The notes beneath the pieces were generated by a model. The model saw only the letters and a program-made list of their open reading frames with translations. It did not search any database and was not told the DNA's origin. The position numbers and the translations under genes were made by a program. Below, piece after piece: positions 26,762 through 35,496 of a stretch of DNA of 52,663 nt. How positions within the stretch are numbered: position 1 is the stretch's first letter; every line of letters begins with the position of its first letter. The stretch lies in assembly GCA_902762495.1 (NCBI GenBank), contig CACWOL010000019.1, forward strand, positions 1 through 52,663, read 5' to 3'. Source of the DNA: an uncultured bacterium. GTDB lineage: Bacteria; Verrucomicrobiota; Lentisphaeria; Victivallales; UBA1829.

Positions 26762-27955
26762 ATGAAAAAAACTGCAAAATCGTTTGCCCCGTCCGCCATG
26801 CCCGCCTTCAAGGTCACGATCACGACCGCTTCGGAATCTCCGGCCGCGGCGCCTGTCCTTGCTCCGGCCTCCGCCGCCAGGGAAAAGCAGCCGTCCGCTT
26901 TGCGCCGGAAATCCGTGTTCAGCGCGGTCAAGAAGACCGTGCTGAAGGTCACGTTCGACGTGCCGACCTCCAACCTCAAGGTGAAGGAGGCATCCGCGAA
27001 TCAGGAGGACGAGGAGGACGTTTCCGCGATCGACCTCAGCAAGTACATGACCGGAGAGACCCGGGACCCGAAGCTCGACAAGAAGAACGCCAAGGTCGCG
27101 GCGAAACAGGGCTTCATCGCGAAGACCGACTCCATGAAGCTGTACATGAACGAAGTCGGACAGATCCCGCTGATCTCGCCGGAACAGGAAAAAGTGCTGG
27201 CGGCGCAGATCCACGGCGAAAACCGCGCCCTGCACGATGAAGCCTGCGCCACGCTTATCAAGGCGAACCTACGCCTGGTCGTGAAGATCGCGCACGATTT
27301 CAAGGGATTCGGTCTCCCGCTCTGCGACCTGATTTCCGAAGGCAACCTCGGACTCGTACGTGCGGTCGAGAAATTCGATCCGGCCAAGGGCGCGAAGTTC
27401 AGTTCCTACGCCGCGTGGTGGATCAAACAGTCCATGCGCCGCGCGCTGGCCAATCAGGCGAGCGTGATCCGCATCCCGGTCCAGTCCGCGGGCAAGATCA
27501 ACAAAATCAAGCTCGCCAACATGAAGCTGACCGAACAGCTCGGCCGCGCCCCCACGGACAACGAGCTCGCCGACAATCTCTCCCTCAGCGAACGCACCGT
27601 GGCCGCGCTCCGTCTCTCCGACCTCAAGACGATCTCGCTCCACGCTCCCATCCAGCAGGGCGAGGACGGCAGTTTCGAGGACGTTATCTCCGACCGGAAC
27701 GCCATGATGCCGGACCGCATTGTCGGCGATGAGGAATCCGTCCAGCGCCTCTTCTCGCTCCTCGGCGAGCTTGACACGCGCGAACGTCAGATCATTCAGC
27801 TGCGCTTCGGTCTTGACGGCCGCCGTCCGAAGACGCTGGAAGAGGTCAGCCAGATGATCCACCGTACGCGCGAACGCGTCCGCCAGCTTCAGAATCAGGC
27901 GCTCGCGAAACTCCGCGCGAAGCTCGCCGACGAAGTCGAAGCGATGGACCACTGA
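26762..27955 (+). CDS. RNA polymerase sigma-70 family factor (RpoD/group 2-like)
   Basis: Promoter-recognition subunit, about 397 aa. Region 1.2 ([25 protein letters not shown]), region 2 ([38 protein letters not shown] and [16 protein letters not shown]), region 3 and region 4 ([41 protein letters not shown]) are complete. The N-terminus is Ala/Ser/Pro/Lys-rich and lacks the large acidic region 1.1 of a main RpoD. Region 2.4 differs from the RpoD consensus, so a group-2 or specialised sigma is possible. The start is uncertain: the ATG at 26762 has a GAG about 6 nt upstream; ATGs at 26756 and 26630 are also in frame. Confidence 0.88.
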   Translation: MKKTAKSFAPSAMPAFKVTITTASESPAAAPVLAPASAAREKQPSALRRKSVFSAVKKTVLKVTFDVPTSNLKVKEASANQEDEEDVSAIDLSKYMTGETRDPKLDKKNAKVAAKQGFIAKTDSMKLYMNEVGQIPLISPEQEKVLAAQIHGENRALHDEACATLIKANLRLVVKIAHDFKGFGLPLCDLISEGNLGLVRAVEKFDPAKGAKFSSYAAWWIKQSMRRALANQASVIRIPVQSAGKINKIKLANMKLTEQLGRAPTDNELADNLSLSERTVAALRLSDLKTISLHAPIQQGEDGSFEDVISDRNAMMPDRIVGDEESVQRLFSLLGELDTRERQIIQLRFGLDGRRPKTLEEVSQMIHRTRERVRQLQNQALAKLRAKLADEVEAMDH

Positions 27956-27980
27956 TTCCATACCCAACCCCGTAACAGAC

Positions 27981-28018
27981 AAAAAAAACCGGAAGCCCGA
28001 ACCGCTTCCGGTTTTTTT
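27981..28018. terminator. Strong intrinsic terminator after the sigma factor gene
   Basis: CCGGAAGC/GCTTCCGG with a 7-nt loop, flanked by an A-run and a T-run of eight, so it can act on both strands; the tRNA gene points towards it from the other side. Confidence 0.85.
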
Positions 28019-28101
28019 ATGCTCTTTTCCCGCTCGTTTTTTCGCTCAAGAAGAGTGAATTGACTAAGATTTCAAACGGCTTATAACCTGTTGAAAAAGA
28101 A

Positions 28102-28187
28102 TGGTGCCGGAGGAGGGACTCGAACCCTCATGCCATCACTGGCGCCAGATTTTGAGTCTAGTGCGTCTGCCATTTCGCCACTCCGGC
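28102..28187 (-). tRNA. tRNA-Leu (anticodon CAA)
   Basis: 86 nt with encoded CCA. Acceptor GCCGGAG/CTCCGGC, a Leu-type D-arm (TGGCGAAATGGCAGACGCA), anticodon arm CTAGA-CTCAAAA-TCTGG giving CAA, a long variable arm (GCGCCAGTGATGGC region) and the T-arm GAGGGTTCGAGTCCCTC. It reads TTG codons. No other tRNA was found. Confidence 0.95.
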
Positions 28188-28323
28188 AAGTGCTGTCCGT
28201 ATGGGAAACGACCTTACGTCATGTACGAACAGTATTCAATACAATACCCCGGATTCCGCAAAAAATCAAGTTCAAACGCGAAAAAAGGCGAAAAAACGAG
28301 CGGATTCCGGGGTGCGTGCGAGC

Positions 28324-28782
28324 TCAGAAGAGATCGGCGCGGAGCTTGATGACCGCCTTCTTGATGCGGCAGGGCGCCTCCGCGGCGAACTTCGCGAAAT
28401 GCTCGTCCGTGGGGAAGAGCAGCACGAAGCGCCCCGGCGTCATGGCGCAGAGCGTCATCATCTTTTGGGCGCGGTAGAACGCCACGTCTTTTTCGGCATC
28501 GTAGGGCGTTTTGACCGTGGATTCATCCAGCGGCGCGACGGCGATGTATTCCGCATTTGCGATGCAATACTGGATGTCGATGTACTTCCGGTGCGCCTCA
28601 AGGATCGGCGACGGTTCCGCCTCGGTGTCGTAGGACTGCACCATCACGTACAGGTCGCGTCCGATGATCTCGTACGTGGCGTCCGGGGTGTCCGGCGTGA
28701 GCGTCTTCAGAAACTCGAACGCTTTCATGGCCGCCGCGCCGAAACGGTACAGCCCGATATTGTCGATGTGATCGTAAATCAT
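28324..28782 (-). CDS. YhcH/YjgK/YiaL family protein (DUF386)
   Basis: 152 aa, opening MIYDHIDNIGLYRF, with LEAHRKYIDIQYCIANAEYI and PGRFVLLFPTDEH as in the YhcH/EbgC cupin-like group. Members are linked to sugar catabolism (sialic acid, evolved beta-galactosidase) and may act as sugar anomerases or epimerases; the metal-binding His/Glu positions of the family (EAHRKY, DEH) are present. It lies 21 nt after the Ntn-hydrolase gene on the same strand, so the two may be co-transcribed. Confidence 0.85.
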   Translation of the reverse strand: MIYDHIDNIGLYRFGAAAMKAFEFLKTLTPDTPDATYEIIGRDLYVMVQSYDTEAEPSPILEAHRKYIDIQYCIANAEYIAVAPLDESTVKTPYDAEKDVAFYRAQKMMTLCAMTPGRFVLLFPTDEHFAKFAAEAPCRIKKAVIKLRADLF

Positions 28783-28803
28783 GGGTAGCCTCCTGGTGCC
28801 GGG

Positions 28804-30042
28804 TCAGTCAATGAAAATGACGGGGGTATCGGATACGAATTTGTTTTTTTTGTTGATCTCGCGCACAAATGGATCAACCAGCGCGGGGTGGAGGAAAAGC
28901 CGGTGGCCGTGACGGTAATCTTCTTCCCGGAAATAGAAGTCGGCCCACTGTTTCCCCGGTGCGTACACGATGCTCCACAGGGTCACGGCATCGTCGCCGC
29001 CGCCCCCCTGCGGATACCAGAACTTTTTTTGCGACTGCTGAACGCGCGCAATACAGGACCGGACTTCCTGGAACGGTAGTTGGACGATCCAATTGCCATG
29101 AGCGCCGAACCCGCCAGCGAGAACGAAATCCGGGCCGATGAATTCGGACACGCGGTCGAATCGCGCATGGGACTCCTCGTCCCCGACGCCCTTTTTCGGG
29201 CTGTCGGCGAGATAATGGTTCGTGACGATATTCGTTTCCGCGACGAGCATTTCGCCGTTCACGTACTCCACGACCACGCTTTTCCCGCTCTTGTCCGCGA
29301 TGGCGAAGTGATGCGCCGCGCCGATGGACGAGTTCATGTCGTACTGCTTGAGGAGTTCGATCGCTTCGTCCACGTTCGCCGCGCGGTCCAGCAGCAGCCG
29401 GATCGCGGTCGTGGTCGTGAGGTCGGGCTTGTCCGTCTTCTGGTGCGTCTCCTCGTCGTCTCCGGCCATGAGGTCGGCGATGATCAGACCCTTCTCGTTC
29501 ATGCCGTCGAGCGGGACGTAGATCGCCGCAAGCGTCTGGATGCGCTCCGGCATGGAGCCGTCTGGCTGGTAATCGTCCCCGAATCCGAGGAAATCCAGGC
29601 AGCAGGTGGACAGGGATTCGTAGCCGTGATCCGGCACGGTGTGGACGATCATGGCGCGGCCCTTCGCCCAGTCGAAATTCCTGCCGAAGTACACGGCGCC
29701 GTTTTGATCTTTCACGCAGACCGTGGTGCAGCCGTAATCGCCGGGCTTGAGTTCGTTGTCCGCCTTCCTGTAAAAACCGCCGGACAGGAATCCGATCAGG
29801 TAGTCCGCCACGGCGGAGTCGTCCGCCGCGCCGCCACGCGCGAGAAACGCGTCAAATCCGTAGTCGCCGCGGTACTCCATGACGTACAGACCGTCCTGCA
29901 GCTTGTAGATGCTCCGCGCCGCCACGACGAACGTGCCGAACTTGCACCACGCGCCGAGCGCAACGACGGCGAGGATTAGGACAAGCGCGACGGGAGTCAG
30001 GATCAGGACGTGTTTCAGGCGCTTTTTCGTTTTTTTCTGCAT
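28804..30042 (-). CDS. Membrane-anchored linear amide C-N hydrolase (choloylglycine hydrolase / C45-like, Ntn fold)
   Basis: 412 aa. An N-terminal hydrophobic segment (HVLILTPVALVLILAVVALG) acts as signal anchor. The Ntn core begins around GCTTVCVKDQNGAVYFGRNFDW: C105 fits the nucleophile and RNFDW the typical following motif. GLIIADLMAGD and the later TNHYL fit the choloylglycine/acyl-CoA:6-APA acyltransferase-like group. In choloylglycine hydrolases the nucleophile Cys becomes N-terminal after processing, whereas here it follows a ~100-residue extension, so self-cleavage would be needed. Substrate unknown (an N-acyl amide is likely). Confidence 0.78.
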   Translation of the reverse strand: MQKKTKKRLKHVLILTPVALVLILAVVALGAWCKFGTFVVAARSIYKLQDGLYVMEYRGDYGFDAFLARGGAADDSAVADYLIGFLSGGFYRKADNELKPGDYGCTTVCVKDQNGAVYFGRNFDWAKGRAMIVHTVPDHGYESLSTCCLDFLGFGDDYQPDGSMPERIQTLAAIYVPLDGMNEKGLIIADLMAGDDEETHQKTDKPDLTTTTAIRLLLDRAANVDEAIELLKQYDMNSSIGAAHHFAIADKSGKSVVVEYVNGEMLVAETNIVTNHYLADSPKKGVGDEESHARFDRVSEFIGPDFVLAGGFGAHGNWIVQLPFQEVRSCIARVQQSQKKFWYPQGGGGDDAVTLWSIVYAPGKQWADFYFREEDYRHGHRLFLHPALVDPFVREINKKNKFVSDTPVIFID

Positions 30043-30133
30043 GAAAGACCTCGGATTTGAGTGTGCGCGAAAAAGGGAAAGGATGTTCCGCCTCAGGCAA
30101 AACGGCGCGGAAACAATATATCGAATACTATAA

Positions 30134-30168
30134 CGCTTCCCGACGGCGTTTTATTGCATCGGGAAGCG
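30134..30168. terminator. Inverted repeat downstream of ychJ
   Basis: Perfect 10-bp arms CGCTTCCCGA (30134-30143) and TCGGGAAGCG (30159-30168), 15-nt loop. It lies in the 168-bp gap after ychJ and before the Ntn-hydrolase gene. On the minus strand only GTTATAG follows, a poor U-tract, so terminator function is not certain. Confidence 0.4.
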
Positions 30169-30210
30169 GACTGTCATACGGAATGTACGGACAAGAAAAC
30201 GTCGGCGGCA

Positions 30211-30717
30211 TTACTTGCCGCAGCACTTCTTGTACTTCTTGCCGGAGCCGCAGGGGCAGGGATCGTTCGGGCCGACCTTCGGCGCGGTGCGGACGTAGGG
30301 CTTCGGGCCGACGATCGCGCCGTCGTAGAAGAACCACTCGCCGCCGCGGCGGCGGAACTCGGAGATCTCGTGGTGCTCCATCTGCATGTTGCGGTTTTTG
30401 TAGCGCGCGACAAACTCGACGATGCCGTCGGAATCCTTCTCGCCGCCGCGTTCGGTGCGGAGGATATTGATGCCTTCCCATTCGGACTGTTCCGCCCAGT
30501 TCTTGACTTCCTGGCGGTCGCAGGTGGCGCGCTGTTCGGGGTGGGTGGAGTCGAGGATGAAATCGACGTGGCAGGTGGCGTAGGCGGAGTAACGCGCACG
30601 CATGAGTTCTTCGGGGGTTTTCGCCTTGCGGGCGCCGAGGATGACGGGTTCGCAGCAGTCGGCGAAGTGTTCGCCGGAACCGCAGGGGCAGAGATCGGGG
30701 TTGGTGTTGTTGCTCAT
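30211..30717 (-). CDS. ychJ: YchJ-family protein with two SEC-C zinc motifs
   Basis: 168 aa. SEC-C motifs stand at both ends: [13 protein letters not shown] (residues 9-21) and [13 protein letters not shown] at the C-terminus, each able to bind one zinc. Between them is the NTF2-like YchJ middle domain ([21 protein letters not shown]). The role is unknown in the family. It is the last gene of the hisD-hisC-cmk operon, 14 nt after the thioesterase gene. Confidence 0.92.
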   Translation of the reverse strand: MSNNTNPDLCPCGSGEHFADCCEPVILGARKAKTPEELMRARYSAYATCHVDFILDSTHPEQRATCDRQEVKNWAEQSEWEGINILRTERGGEKDSDGIVEFVARYKNRNMQMEHHEISEFRRRGGEWFFYDGAIVGPKPYVRTAPKVGPNDPCPCGSGKKYKKCCGK

Positions 30718-30731
30718 TTAAGAAAAAACCT

Positions 30732-31145
30732 TTATGATTCGGGTGTTGAAGGTGCGGAATTAATGGTGTCGAGGAAGACCTGCGGGGGCTTCTGCGGGCG
30801 GCCGTCGCGGTTCATGAAAGCGTGAACGGTCCAGCCTTCGGCGAGCAGTTCCTCGCCGCGCTTGACGGTGCAGGCGATCTTCACGCGGACGCCTTTCATC
30901 TCGGCGAGGGTGGCGGTGATGGTGAGGATGTCCTCGAACTTGGCGGGCTTCTTGTAGTGGCAGACCGCCTCGAGGACGGGGAGGGCGCATCCGAGCTCTT
31001 CGAGCTTGCTGTAGGGCAGCCCGATGGCGCGCATAAGCTCCTCGCGGGCCATCTCGAAATAAATGAGGTAGTTCGCGTAGTAGACGAACGTCATCTGGTC
31101 GGTGTCGGCGTACGGCACGCGGTAGTCGATGGAGGCCGCGATCAT
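30732..31145 (-). CDS. Acyl-CoA thioesterase, 4HBT/YbgC type
   Basis: Hot-dog-fold thioesterase of 137 aa. The motif YADTDQMTFVYYANYLIYFE (residues 12-31) holds the catalytic Asp region of 4-hydroxybenzoyl-CoA thioesterase-like enzymes. The ATG at 31145 overlaps the cmk stop (ATGA); the frame upstream of it is a shadow of cmk. Substrate unknown. Confidence 0.9.
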   Translation of the reverse strand: MIAASIDYRVPYADTDQMTFVYYANYLIYFEMAREELMRAIGLPYSKLEELGCALPVLEAVCHYKKPAKFEDILTITATLAEMKGVRVKIACTVKRGEELLAEGWTVHAFMNRDGRPQKPPQVFLDTINSAPSTPES

Positions 31146-31822
31146 GCGTCGCCTCCCTCCCGGATGCACAGGACCATGGCGTCCAGCACGTCTTCGGCGG
31201 TCATGCCGCTGCTGTCGATAAAAACGGCGTCGTCGGCCTGCTTGAGCGGGGCGACGGACCGGTTCATGTCCTGCTTGTCTCGCTCGGCGATCTCGGCGGC
31301 CACGGAGTCGACCGTGGCATTGTCGGGGGTCTCGCCGCCCTGCGCCAGACGGCGGAGCGCCCGGACGCGCGGGGAAGCGGTCAGGAAGAATTTGTACTTT
31401 GCGTCGGGGAAGACCGCGGTGCCGATGTCGCGCCCCTCCATCACGACGAGCTGGTTCTTCGCGGCGTCGCGTTGGATCTGGAGCGTGAAAGCGCGGACGA
31501 ACGGGATGGCTGCGACGTTCGACGCTCCTTGGGCGATCTCGGGCGCGCGGAGCGCCTGACCGGGGAAAACGCCGTCGATCTCGATGTCCGGGTTGCCGCC
31601 GTCCGCGGGGACCGCGTAGCGGATGACCGTGTCCGCGAGCATGGCGCGGAGCGCGGCTTCGTCGCGCGTGGAAATGCCCTTCTGTCCGGCTTTCCACGCG
31701 ATGGCGCGATAGAGGGAGCCGGTATTGATGTACGGGATGCCGAGACGGACGGCGAGATTCCGCGCGGCCGTGCTCTTGCCGGACGCGGCGGGTCCGTCGA
31801 TTGCGATCACTGTGCTTGCCAT
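31142..31822 (-). CDS. cmk: Cytidylate kinase
   Basis: Phosphorylates CMP/dCMP with ATP; 226 aa. The P-loop GPAASGKST (residues 9-17) and the family signatures YINTGSLYRAIAW, DIGTAVFPDAKYKFFLTAS and RVRALRR are present. C-terminal DRSVAPLKQADDAVFIDSS-type ending (here NRSVAPLKQADDAVFIDSSG). Co-translated with the thioesterase gene. Confidence 0.96.
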   Translation of the reverse strand: MASTVIAIDGPAASGKSTAARNLAVRLGIPYINTGSLYRAIAWKAGQKGISTRDEAALRAMLADTVIRYAVPADGGNPDIEIDGVFPGQALRAPEIAQGASNVAAIPFVRAFTLQIQRDAAKNQLVVMEGRDIGTAVFPDAKYKFFLTASPRVRALRRLAQGGETPDNATVDSVAAEIAERDKQDMNRSVAPLKQADDAVFIDSSGMTAEDVLDAMVLCIREGGDA

Positions 31823-31844
31823 GGATGGGGCTTCCTGAGAATGG

Positions 31845-32627
31845 TTATTTGAGTTTGCGAGTGTAGAACGATACCTGTACGGATCCGGCGGCGTCGCGCA
31901 CGATGCCGAACAGCAGAAGCGCGTCCGGGTCTTTTTTCATGAAGACTTCGCCCGCGCCTTCGAAAAGGTCGGCGTGCTCCATGGTGGCCGGTCCCCAACC
32001 CGCGCTCTTGATCTTCGCGGCCAGGTCGTCCATGACGGGCGCAATCTCGGAGTTCGCCACCGCGTACGTGCCGAAATACGAGCCGCGGTTCGGGAAATTC
32101 ATGAGCGAGAAATTCGCGGCGCCGGAGACGACCGGGAAATCCGCGGGCCAGAGCGCCGCGGGGCATTCCTTGGGCATGTCCTTCGGCAGGACCGTGGTGA
32201 ACTGGAGAAGCGGATTCATACCGCGGAGCTGAAGCAGGAAAATGCGCTGGGTGGTCCCGTCGTCCAGCGGGCGTTTCATAAGGAGGGAGGATTCGTTGCC
32301 CGCGACCTGGGCGGAGGGGAAGAGCTTCAGCACGGACGCCCGGACGAGCGAAAGCGGCTGGTCGGACATGGAGATCTTCATCGTCATGTTCCGGCCGTTG
32401 ACCGTGACTTTTTCGGACCAGAATTGCGTGGCGTCGAGCATCGTCGCCAGCGTGTCTTCTGCGGATTCCGCGGACAGGTCGTCCGAAACGCCGCCTTTCC
32501 CCGCCGATCCGCCGCCGAACGGCCAGATGGAGAAAACGTCCGCATGCAGTCCGCAGGGCGCGGCCAGCAAGGTAGCAGCGAGTACGAGGAGACGGAACGT
32601 TTTTTTCGGGGCGGCTGGGGATTTCAT
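31845..32627 (-). CDS. Hypothetical exported protein
   Basis: 260 aa from the ATG at 32627, which gives a signal peptide (KKTFRLLVLAATLLAAPCGL, cleaved after HA); the frame open to 32774 overlaps hisC and is rejected. A Gly/Ser-rich stretch (FGGGSAGKGG) is followed by a soluble alpha/beta-looking domain with no motif I recognise. The start overlaps the hisC stop by 4 nt (ATGA), and the gene lies 22 nt before cmk. Probably periplasmic; function unknown. Confidence 0.8.
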   Translation of the reverse strand: MKSPAAPKKTFRLLVLAATLLAAPCGLHADVFSIWPFGGGSAGKGGVSDDLSAESAEDTLATMLDATQFWSEKVTVNGRNMTMKISMSDQPLSLVRASVLKLFPSAQVAGNESSLLMKRPLDDGTTQRIFLLQLRGMNPLLQFTTVLPKDMPKECPAALWPADFPVVSGAANFSLMNFPNRGSYFGTYAVANSEIAPVMDDLAAKIKSAGWGPATMEHADLFEGAGEVFMKKDPDALLLFGIVRDAAGSVQVSFYTRKLK

Positions 32628-33700
32628 GCTTTTGCTCCGTAGATTTTGGAGAGGACGGCCCAGACTTTCACGATCTGGACGGATGTGCCGATGGATATCC
32701 GCACGTAGCGTTTCGTGCGAGGATACGGGAAATACCGTACGAGGATGTTGCGGGCGCGGAGCTCGCGGAAACACCGTTCGCCGTCGCGGTCGGGCGGTGA
32801 GGCGAAAAGGAAGTTCGTTTCGGACGGGACGACCTCGAACCCGAGGTCAAGCAGTCCGGTGAGGAGCATTTCGCGCGCCAGACGGATCTTCTCGACGCAG
32901 TCCTCGAAATACTTCCTGTCCTGGAGCGCGGCGACGGCGAGCATCTGCGTGAGGTAGGAGACGTTGTACGAGTCCTTCATTTTCATCATGCCGGCGATCG
33001 TGCGCGGATGCGCCAGGGCGAACCCGAACCGGAGTCCGGCGAGCGAACGCGATTTCGAGAACGTGCGGGACACGATCACGTTCGGGAAGCGGGTCACGAA
33101 ATCCGCGCAGTTGTCGGACGCGAAGTCGGCGTAGGCCTCGTCGATCAGGACCATGCCCTTGTAGTTTTCGCAGATGTATTCCATCATGGCGCGCGGGAAA
33201 CTGTTCCCGGTCGGAGCGTTCGGGCGTGCGATGAGGAAGAGGTTGGTGCCCTTGAGCTGTTCCAGAATGTCGTCCGGCAGCCCGAAATCGTCCGTAAGGT
33301 CGATATAGCGCACCGGTGCGCCGTGGAGCGCCGCCAGCGTGGGGTACAGCGTGTAGGAAGGGCGCAGACAGGCGATCGGCAGGTCGGCCGAGGAGAAACA
33401 CCGCACCGTGATGCTCAGCGTATCGTCCGAGCCGTTGCACGCGATCACGTGGTCGCGGGTCAGGCCGAACATCTTTGCAATTTCGTCGCGGACGGGATCG
33501 GAAGTCGGATTTGGGTACAGGCGGAGGCGTTCCGGGTCGATGGAAGAAAGCGCCTGAAATACGCCGGGGCAGGGCGGGAACGGGTTTTCGTTGGTGTTGA
33601 GCTTGATAAGCTCGGGGATATTGAGCTGTTCGCCGGGTGCGTAGCCGTCCATCCGGTCGATATCCTTGCGGAAATAGGAGGTGTAGCGTTCGGAAGTCAT
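32624..33700 (-). CDS. hisC: Histidinol-phosphate aminotransferase
   Basis: PLP aminotransferase of histidine synthesis (imidazole acetol phosphate to histidinol phosphate); 358 aa. Signatures: IKLNTNENPFPP, the substrate-binding RLYPNPT, ACNGSDDTLSIT, RPNAPTGN, and the PLP lysine in SRTFSKSRSLAGLRFG. Located 18 nt behind hisD, preceding the pathway's final step in the same operon. Confidence 0.95.
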   Translation of the reverse strand: MTSERYTSYFRKDIDRMDGYAPGEQLNIPELIKLNTNENPFPPCPGVFQALSSIDPERLRLYPNPTSDPVRDEIAKMFGLTRDHVIACNGSDDTLSITVRCFSSADLPIACLRPSYTLYPTLAALHGAPVRYIDLTDDFGLPDDILEQLKGTNLFLIARPNAPTGNSFPRAMMEYICENYKGMVLIDEAYADFASDNCADFVTRFPNVIVSRTFSKSRSLAGLRFGFALAHPRTIAGMMKMKDSYNVSYLTQMLAVAALQDRKYFEDCVEKIRLAREMLLTGLLDLGFEVVPSETNFLFASPPDRDGERCFRELRARNILVRYFPYPRTKRYVRISIGTSVQIVKVWAVLSKIYGAKA

Positions 33701-33718
33701 TTCGTGTTGCCTTTCGCG

Positions 33719-35017
33719 TTATTTCCGTCCGGTTCTGCGGATGGATGCGCTGCGCCCGTGGGCGTCCAGCCCCTCGAGTTCGGCGAAGTGTTCGATCGCG
33801 TCCACCTCGCGCATCAGCGCGTTCTCCGTGAACGACAGGATGCTGCTGCGGCAGAAGAAATCGCCCGCGGTGATGCCGTGGAAGAACCGGGCGGTCCCGG
33901 CGGTCGGCAGCACGTGGCTTGGGCCGGCGGTGAAATCGCCCGCGGGTTCCGGGGTCCACGGACCGAGGAAGATCGCGCCCGCGGCGTGGATGCGTTTCGC
34001 GAATTTTGCGGGCTGGGCGCAGTGGAGTTCGAGGTGTTCCGGCGCGAATTTTCCGGCGATCTCCGCCGCCTCGTCCATGGAGGCGCAGCGGATCAGGAAG
34101 ATGCCGTTCGCGAGCACCTTCTGAAGCGGCCCCTGACGCGTGAGCGTTTTAGCCTGTTCGAGGATCTGCGCCTGAACGTCGGCGAGCACCTTCTTCGAAT
34201 CCGTGACCAGCACGGCCTGTTCCAGACCGGAGCCGTGTTCCGCCTGCGACAGGATGTCGGCGGCGGTCCAGGCCGGGTTCACGCTGCCGTCTGCGACCAC
34301 CATGACCTCGGATGGCCCGGCGACCATGTCGATGGCGACGCGCCCGTAGACATAGCGTTTTGCGGCGGCGACGTAGGCGTTGCCGGGTCCGACGATCTTC
34401 TCGACGGATGGGATCGTCTCCGTTCCGTAGGCGAGCGCGGCGATTGCCGTGGCGCCGCCCATCTTGTAGACGGACGTGGCGCCCGCGGCGACCAGCGCAT
34501 ACAGCGTGGCGGGGTTGATGCTGCCGTCCTTGCGCGGAGGCGTGGCGGCAATGATCTCGCGGACCCCGGCGGCTTTCGCGATCGCGACCGTGTGGAGCGC
34601 GCTGGAGACCAGCGGGGCCGTGCCGCCCGGCACGTAGCATGCCACGCGGTCCATCGGCTTGAACTGTTCGCCGAGCGTGACGCCGGGACGCGGATGCGAG
34701 GTCCACGAACGCGGGATCTGCATTTTCGCGAACGCGGTGATATTGTCGAGCGCGAGCTTGATCGTGGCTTTCGTTTTGCGGGAAACGGCTTTCTTCGCGG
34801 CGGCGATCTCCCCGTCGGAGACCTTCAGCTCCGGAGAGGTCAGGATCACGCGGTCGAACTTTGCGATCTGCGCGCACACCGCCGCGTCGCCGTGCTCGCG
34901 GACCTCGTCCACGATCGCCTGTGCCCGCTCCTCGATCTCGGGAGGGCACGCCGGCCGGGTATAAAGCGATTGAAGCGTCTGCTTGTAATCGGCATCGGTG
35001 CAGTCAATGATTTTCAT
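33719..35017 (-). CDS. hisD: Histidinol dehydrogenase
   Basis: Oxidises histidinol to histidine in two NAD-dependent steps; 432 aa from the ATG at 35017 (MKIIDCTDADYKQTL), with AAAGGA upstream. Typical segments: GVTLGEQFKPMDRVACYVPGG, GGATAIAALAYGTETIP, VDKIVGPGN-type (here VEKIVGPGNAYVAAAKRYVYG), IDMVAGPSEVMVVADGS, AEHGSGLEQAVLVT, and the zinc-site stretch FAPEHLELH. First gene of a six-gene operon that runs to ychJ; the other his genes are not in the window. Confidence 0.96.
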   Translation of the reverse strand: MKIIDCTDADYKQTLQSLYTRPACPPEIEERAQAIVDEVREHGDAAVCAQIAKFDRVILTSPELKVSDGEIAAAKKAVSRKTKATIKLALDNITAFAKMQIPRSWTSHPRPGVTLGEQFKPMDRVACYVPGGTAPLVSSALHTVAIAKAAGVREIIAATPPRKDGSINPATLYALVAAGATSVYKMGGATAIAALAYGTETIPSVEKIVGPGNAYVAAAKRYVYGRVAIDMVAGPSEVMVVADGSVNPAWTAADILSQAEHGSGLEQAVLVTDSKKVLADVQAQILEQAKTLTRQGPLQKVLANGIFLIRCASMDEAAEIAGKFAPEHLELHCAQPAKFAKRIHAAGAIFLGPWTPEPAGDFTAGPSHVLPTAGTARFFHGITAGDFFCRSSILSFTENALMREVDAIEHFAELEGLDAHGRSASIRRTGRK

Positions 35018-35063
35018 GGAAAAAGGTCCTTTCTGATTCGGGGGCGCAAACATTAATCCATAT

Positions 35064-35091
35064 AAGATAGCTCAAAAAACGTATTTTTCCA
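35064..35091 (-). promoter_or_regulatory. Promoter of the hisD operon
   Basis: On the minus strand TGGAAA (35091-35086), 16-bp spacer, TATCTT (35069-35064), about 47 bp upstream of the hisD ATG. Confidence 0.4.
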
Positions 35092-35182
35092 GTCGAATCG
35101 CCCAAAAAAACGAGATTTTCAGCTCCGATCGCGACATTGCGGAGAAGAAATGACTTTTTTTGAAAAAAACGCAACGGAAAGC

Positions 35183-35210
35183 TTGCATTTTCGGAAATCA
35201 CGTCTAAATT
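35183..35210 (+). promoter_or_regulatory. Promoter of the ncRNA candidate
   Basis: TTGCAT (35183-35188), 16-bp spacer, TAAATT (35205-35210). The first base 7 nt after the -10 box is 35217, exactly where the long RNA stem begins. Confidence 0.55.
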
Positions 35211-35216
35211 AAACAT

Positions 35217-35326
35217 CAGGAAGCAGCGGTTCATTCCTCTGAACAAAGAATATATCGGGGCCGCAAGGCCTTATTGCACCTACTATCAAGTTGGAGCGGT
35301 ATATGAAACCCTGCTTCTGTTTTTTT
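35217..35326 (+). ncRNA. Rod-shaped structured RNA candidate, about 110 nt
   Basis: The 5' end CAGGAAGCAG-CGGTTCAT pairs with the 3' end ATGAAACC-CTGCTTCTG (35303-35319) to give a stem of about 16 pairs with small bulges, directly followed by seven T (35320-35326), i.e. a terminator-like 3' end. Further in, CCTCTGAAC (about 35235-35243) can pair imperfectly with GTTGGAGCGG (about 35290-35299), and a GGCC-GCAA-GGCC hairpin (35259-35270) caps the structure. No open frame covers it. It lacks the SRP, tmRNA, RNase P and 6S hallmarks I know. Function unknown; a small regulatory RNA is inferred. Confidence 0.55.
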
Positions 35327-35348
35327 GTCTTTTTTTCAGCGGCTTTCT

Positions 35349-35374
35349 GCGGATGTTTTTGCATCCGCTTTTTT
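35349..35374 (+). terminator. Intrinsic terminator before the stator-like gene pair
   Basis: GCGGATG (35349-35355) and CATCCGC (35362-35368) with a 6-nt loop, followed by TTTTTTC. It backs up the U-run of the ncRNA and separates it from the gene at 35497, whose probable promoter is the AT-rich TTGATT...TATTAT stretch at about 35384-35413. Confidence 0.7.
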
Positions 35375-35496
35375 CGTTTTGCGACTTGATTTTTTGATAG
35401 TTCGGTATTATGTTAATAGCTGTACTAATTTGCCTAATCGGCGCTCAATGAAACAACCATAAATTCTAAAAATATCACACAGTCAGGAGGCAAACC

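Noticed and set aside
28091..28477. Plus-strand frame containing GAGGGTRTLMPSL
   Set aside because: This is the well-known false translation of the reverse complement of a tRNA gene; the tRNA-Leu lies exactly there.
35217..35326. SRP (4.5S) RNA
   Set aside because: GGAAGCAGC resembles part of the SRP tip, but the preceding GGAA tetraloop stem and the matching internal loop are missing; the sequence pairs into the closing stem instead.
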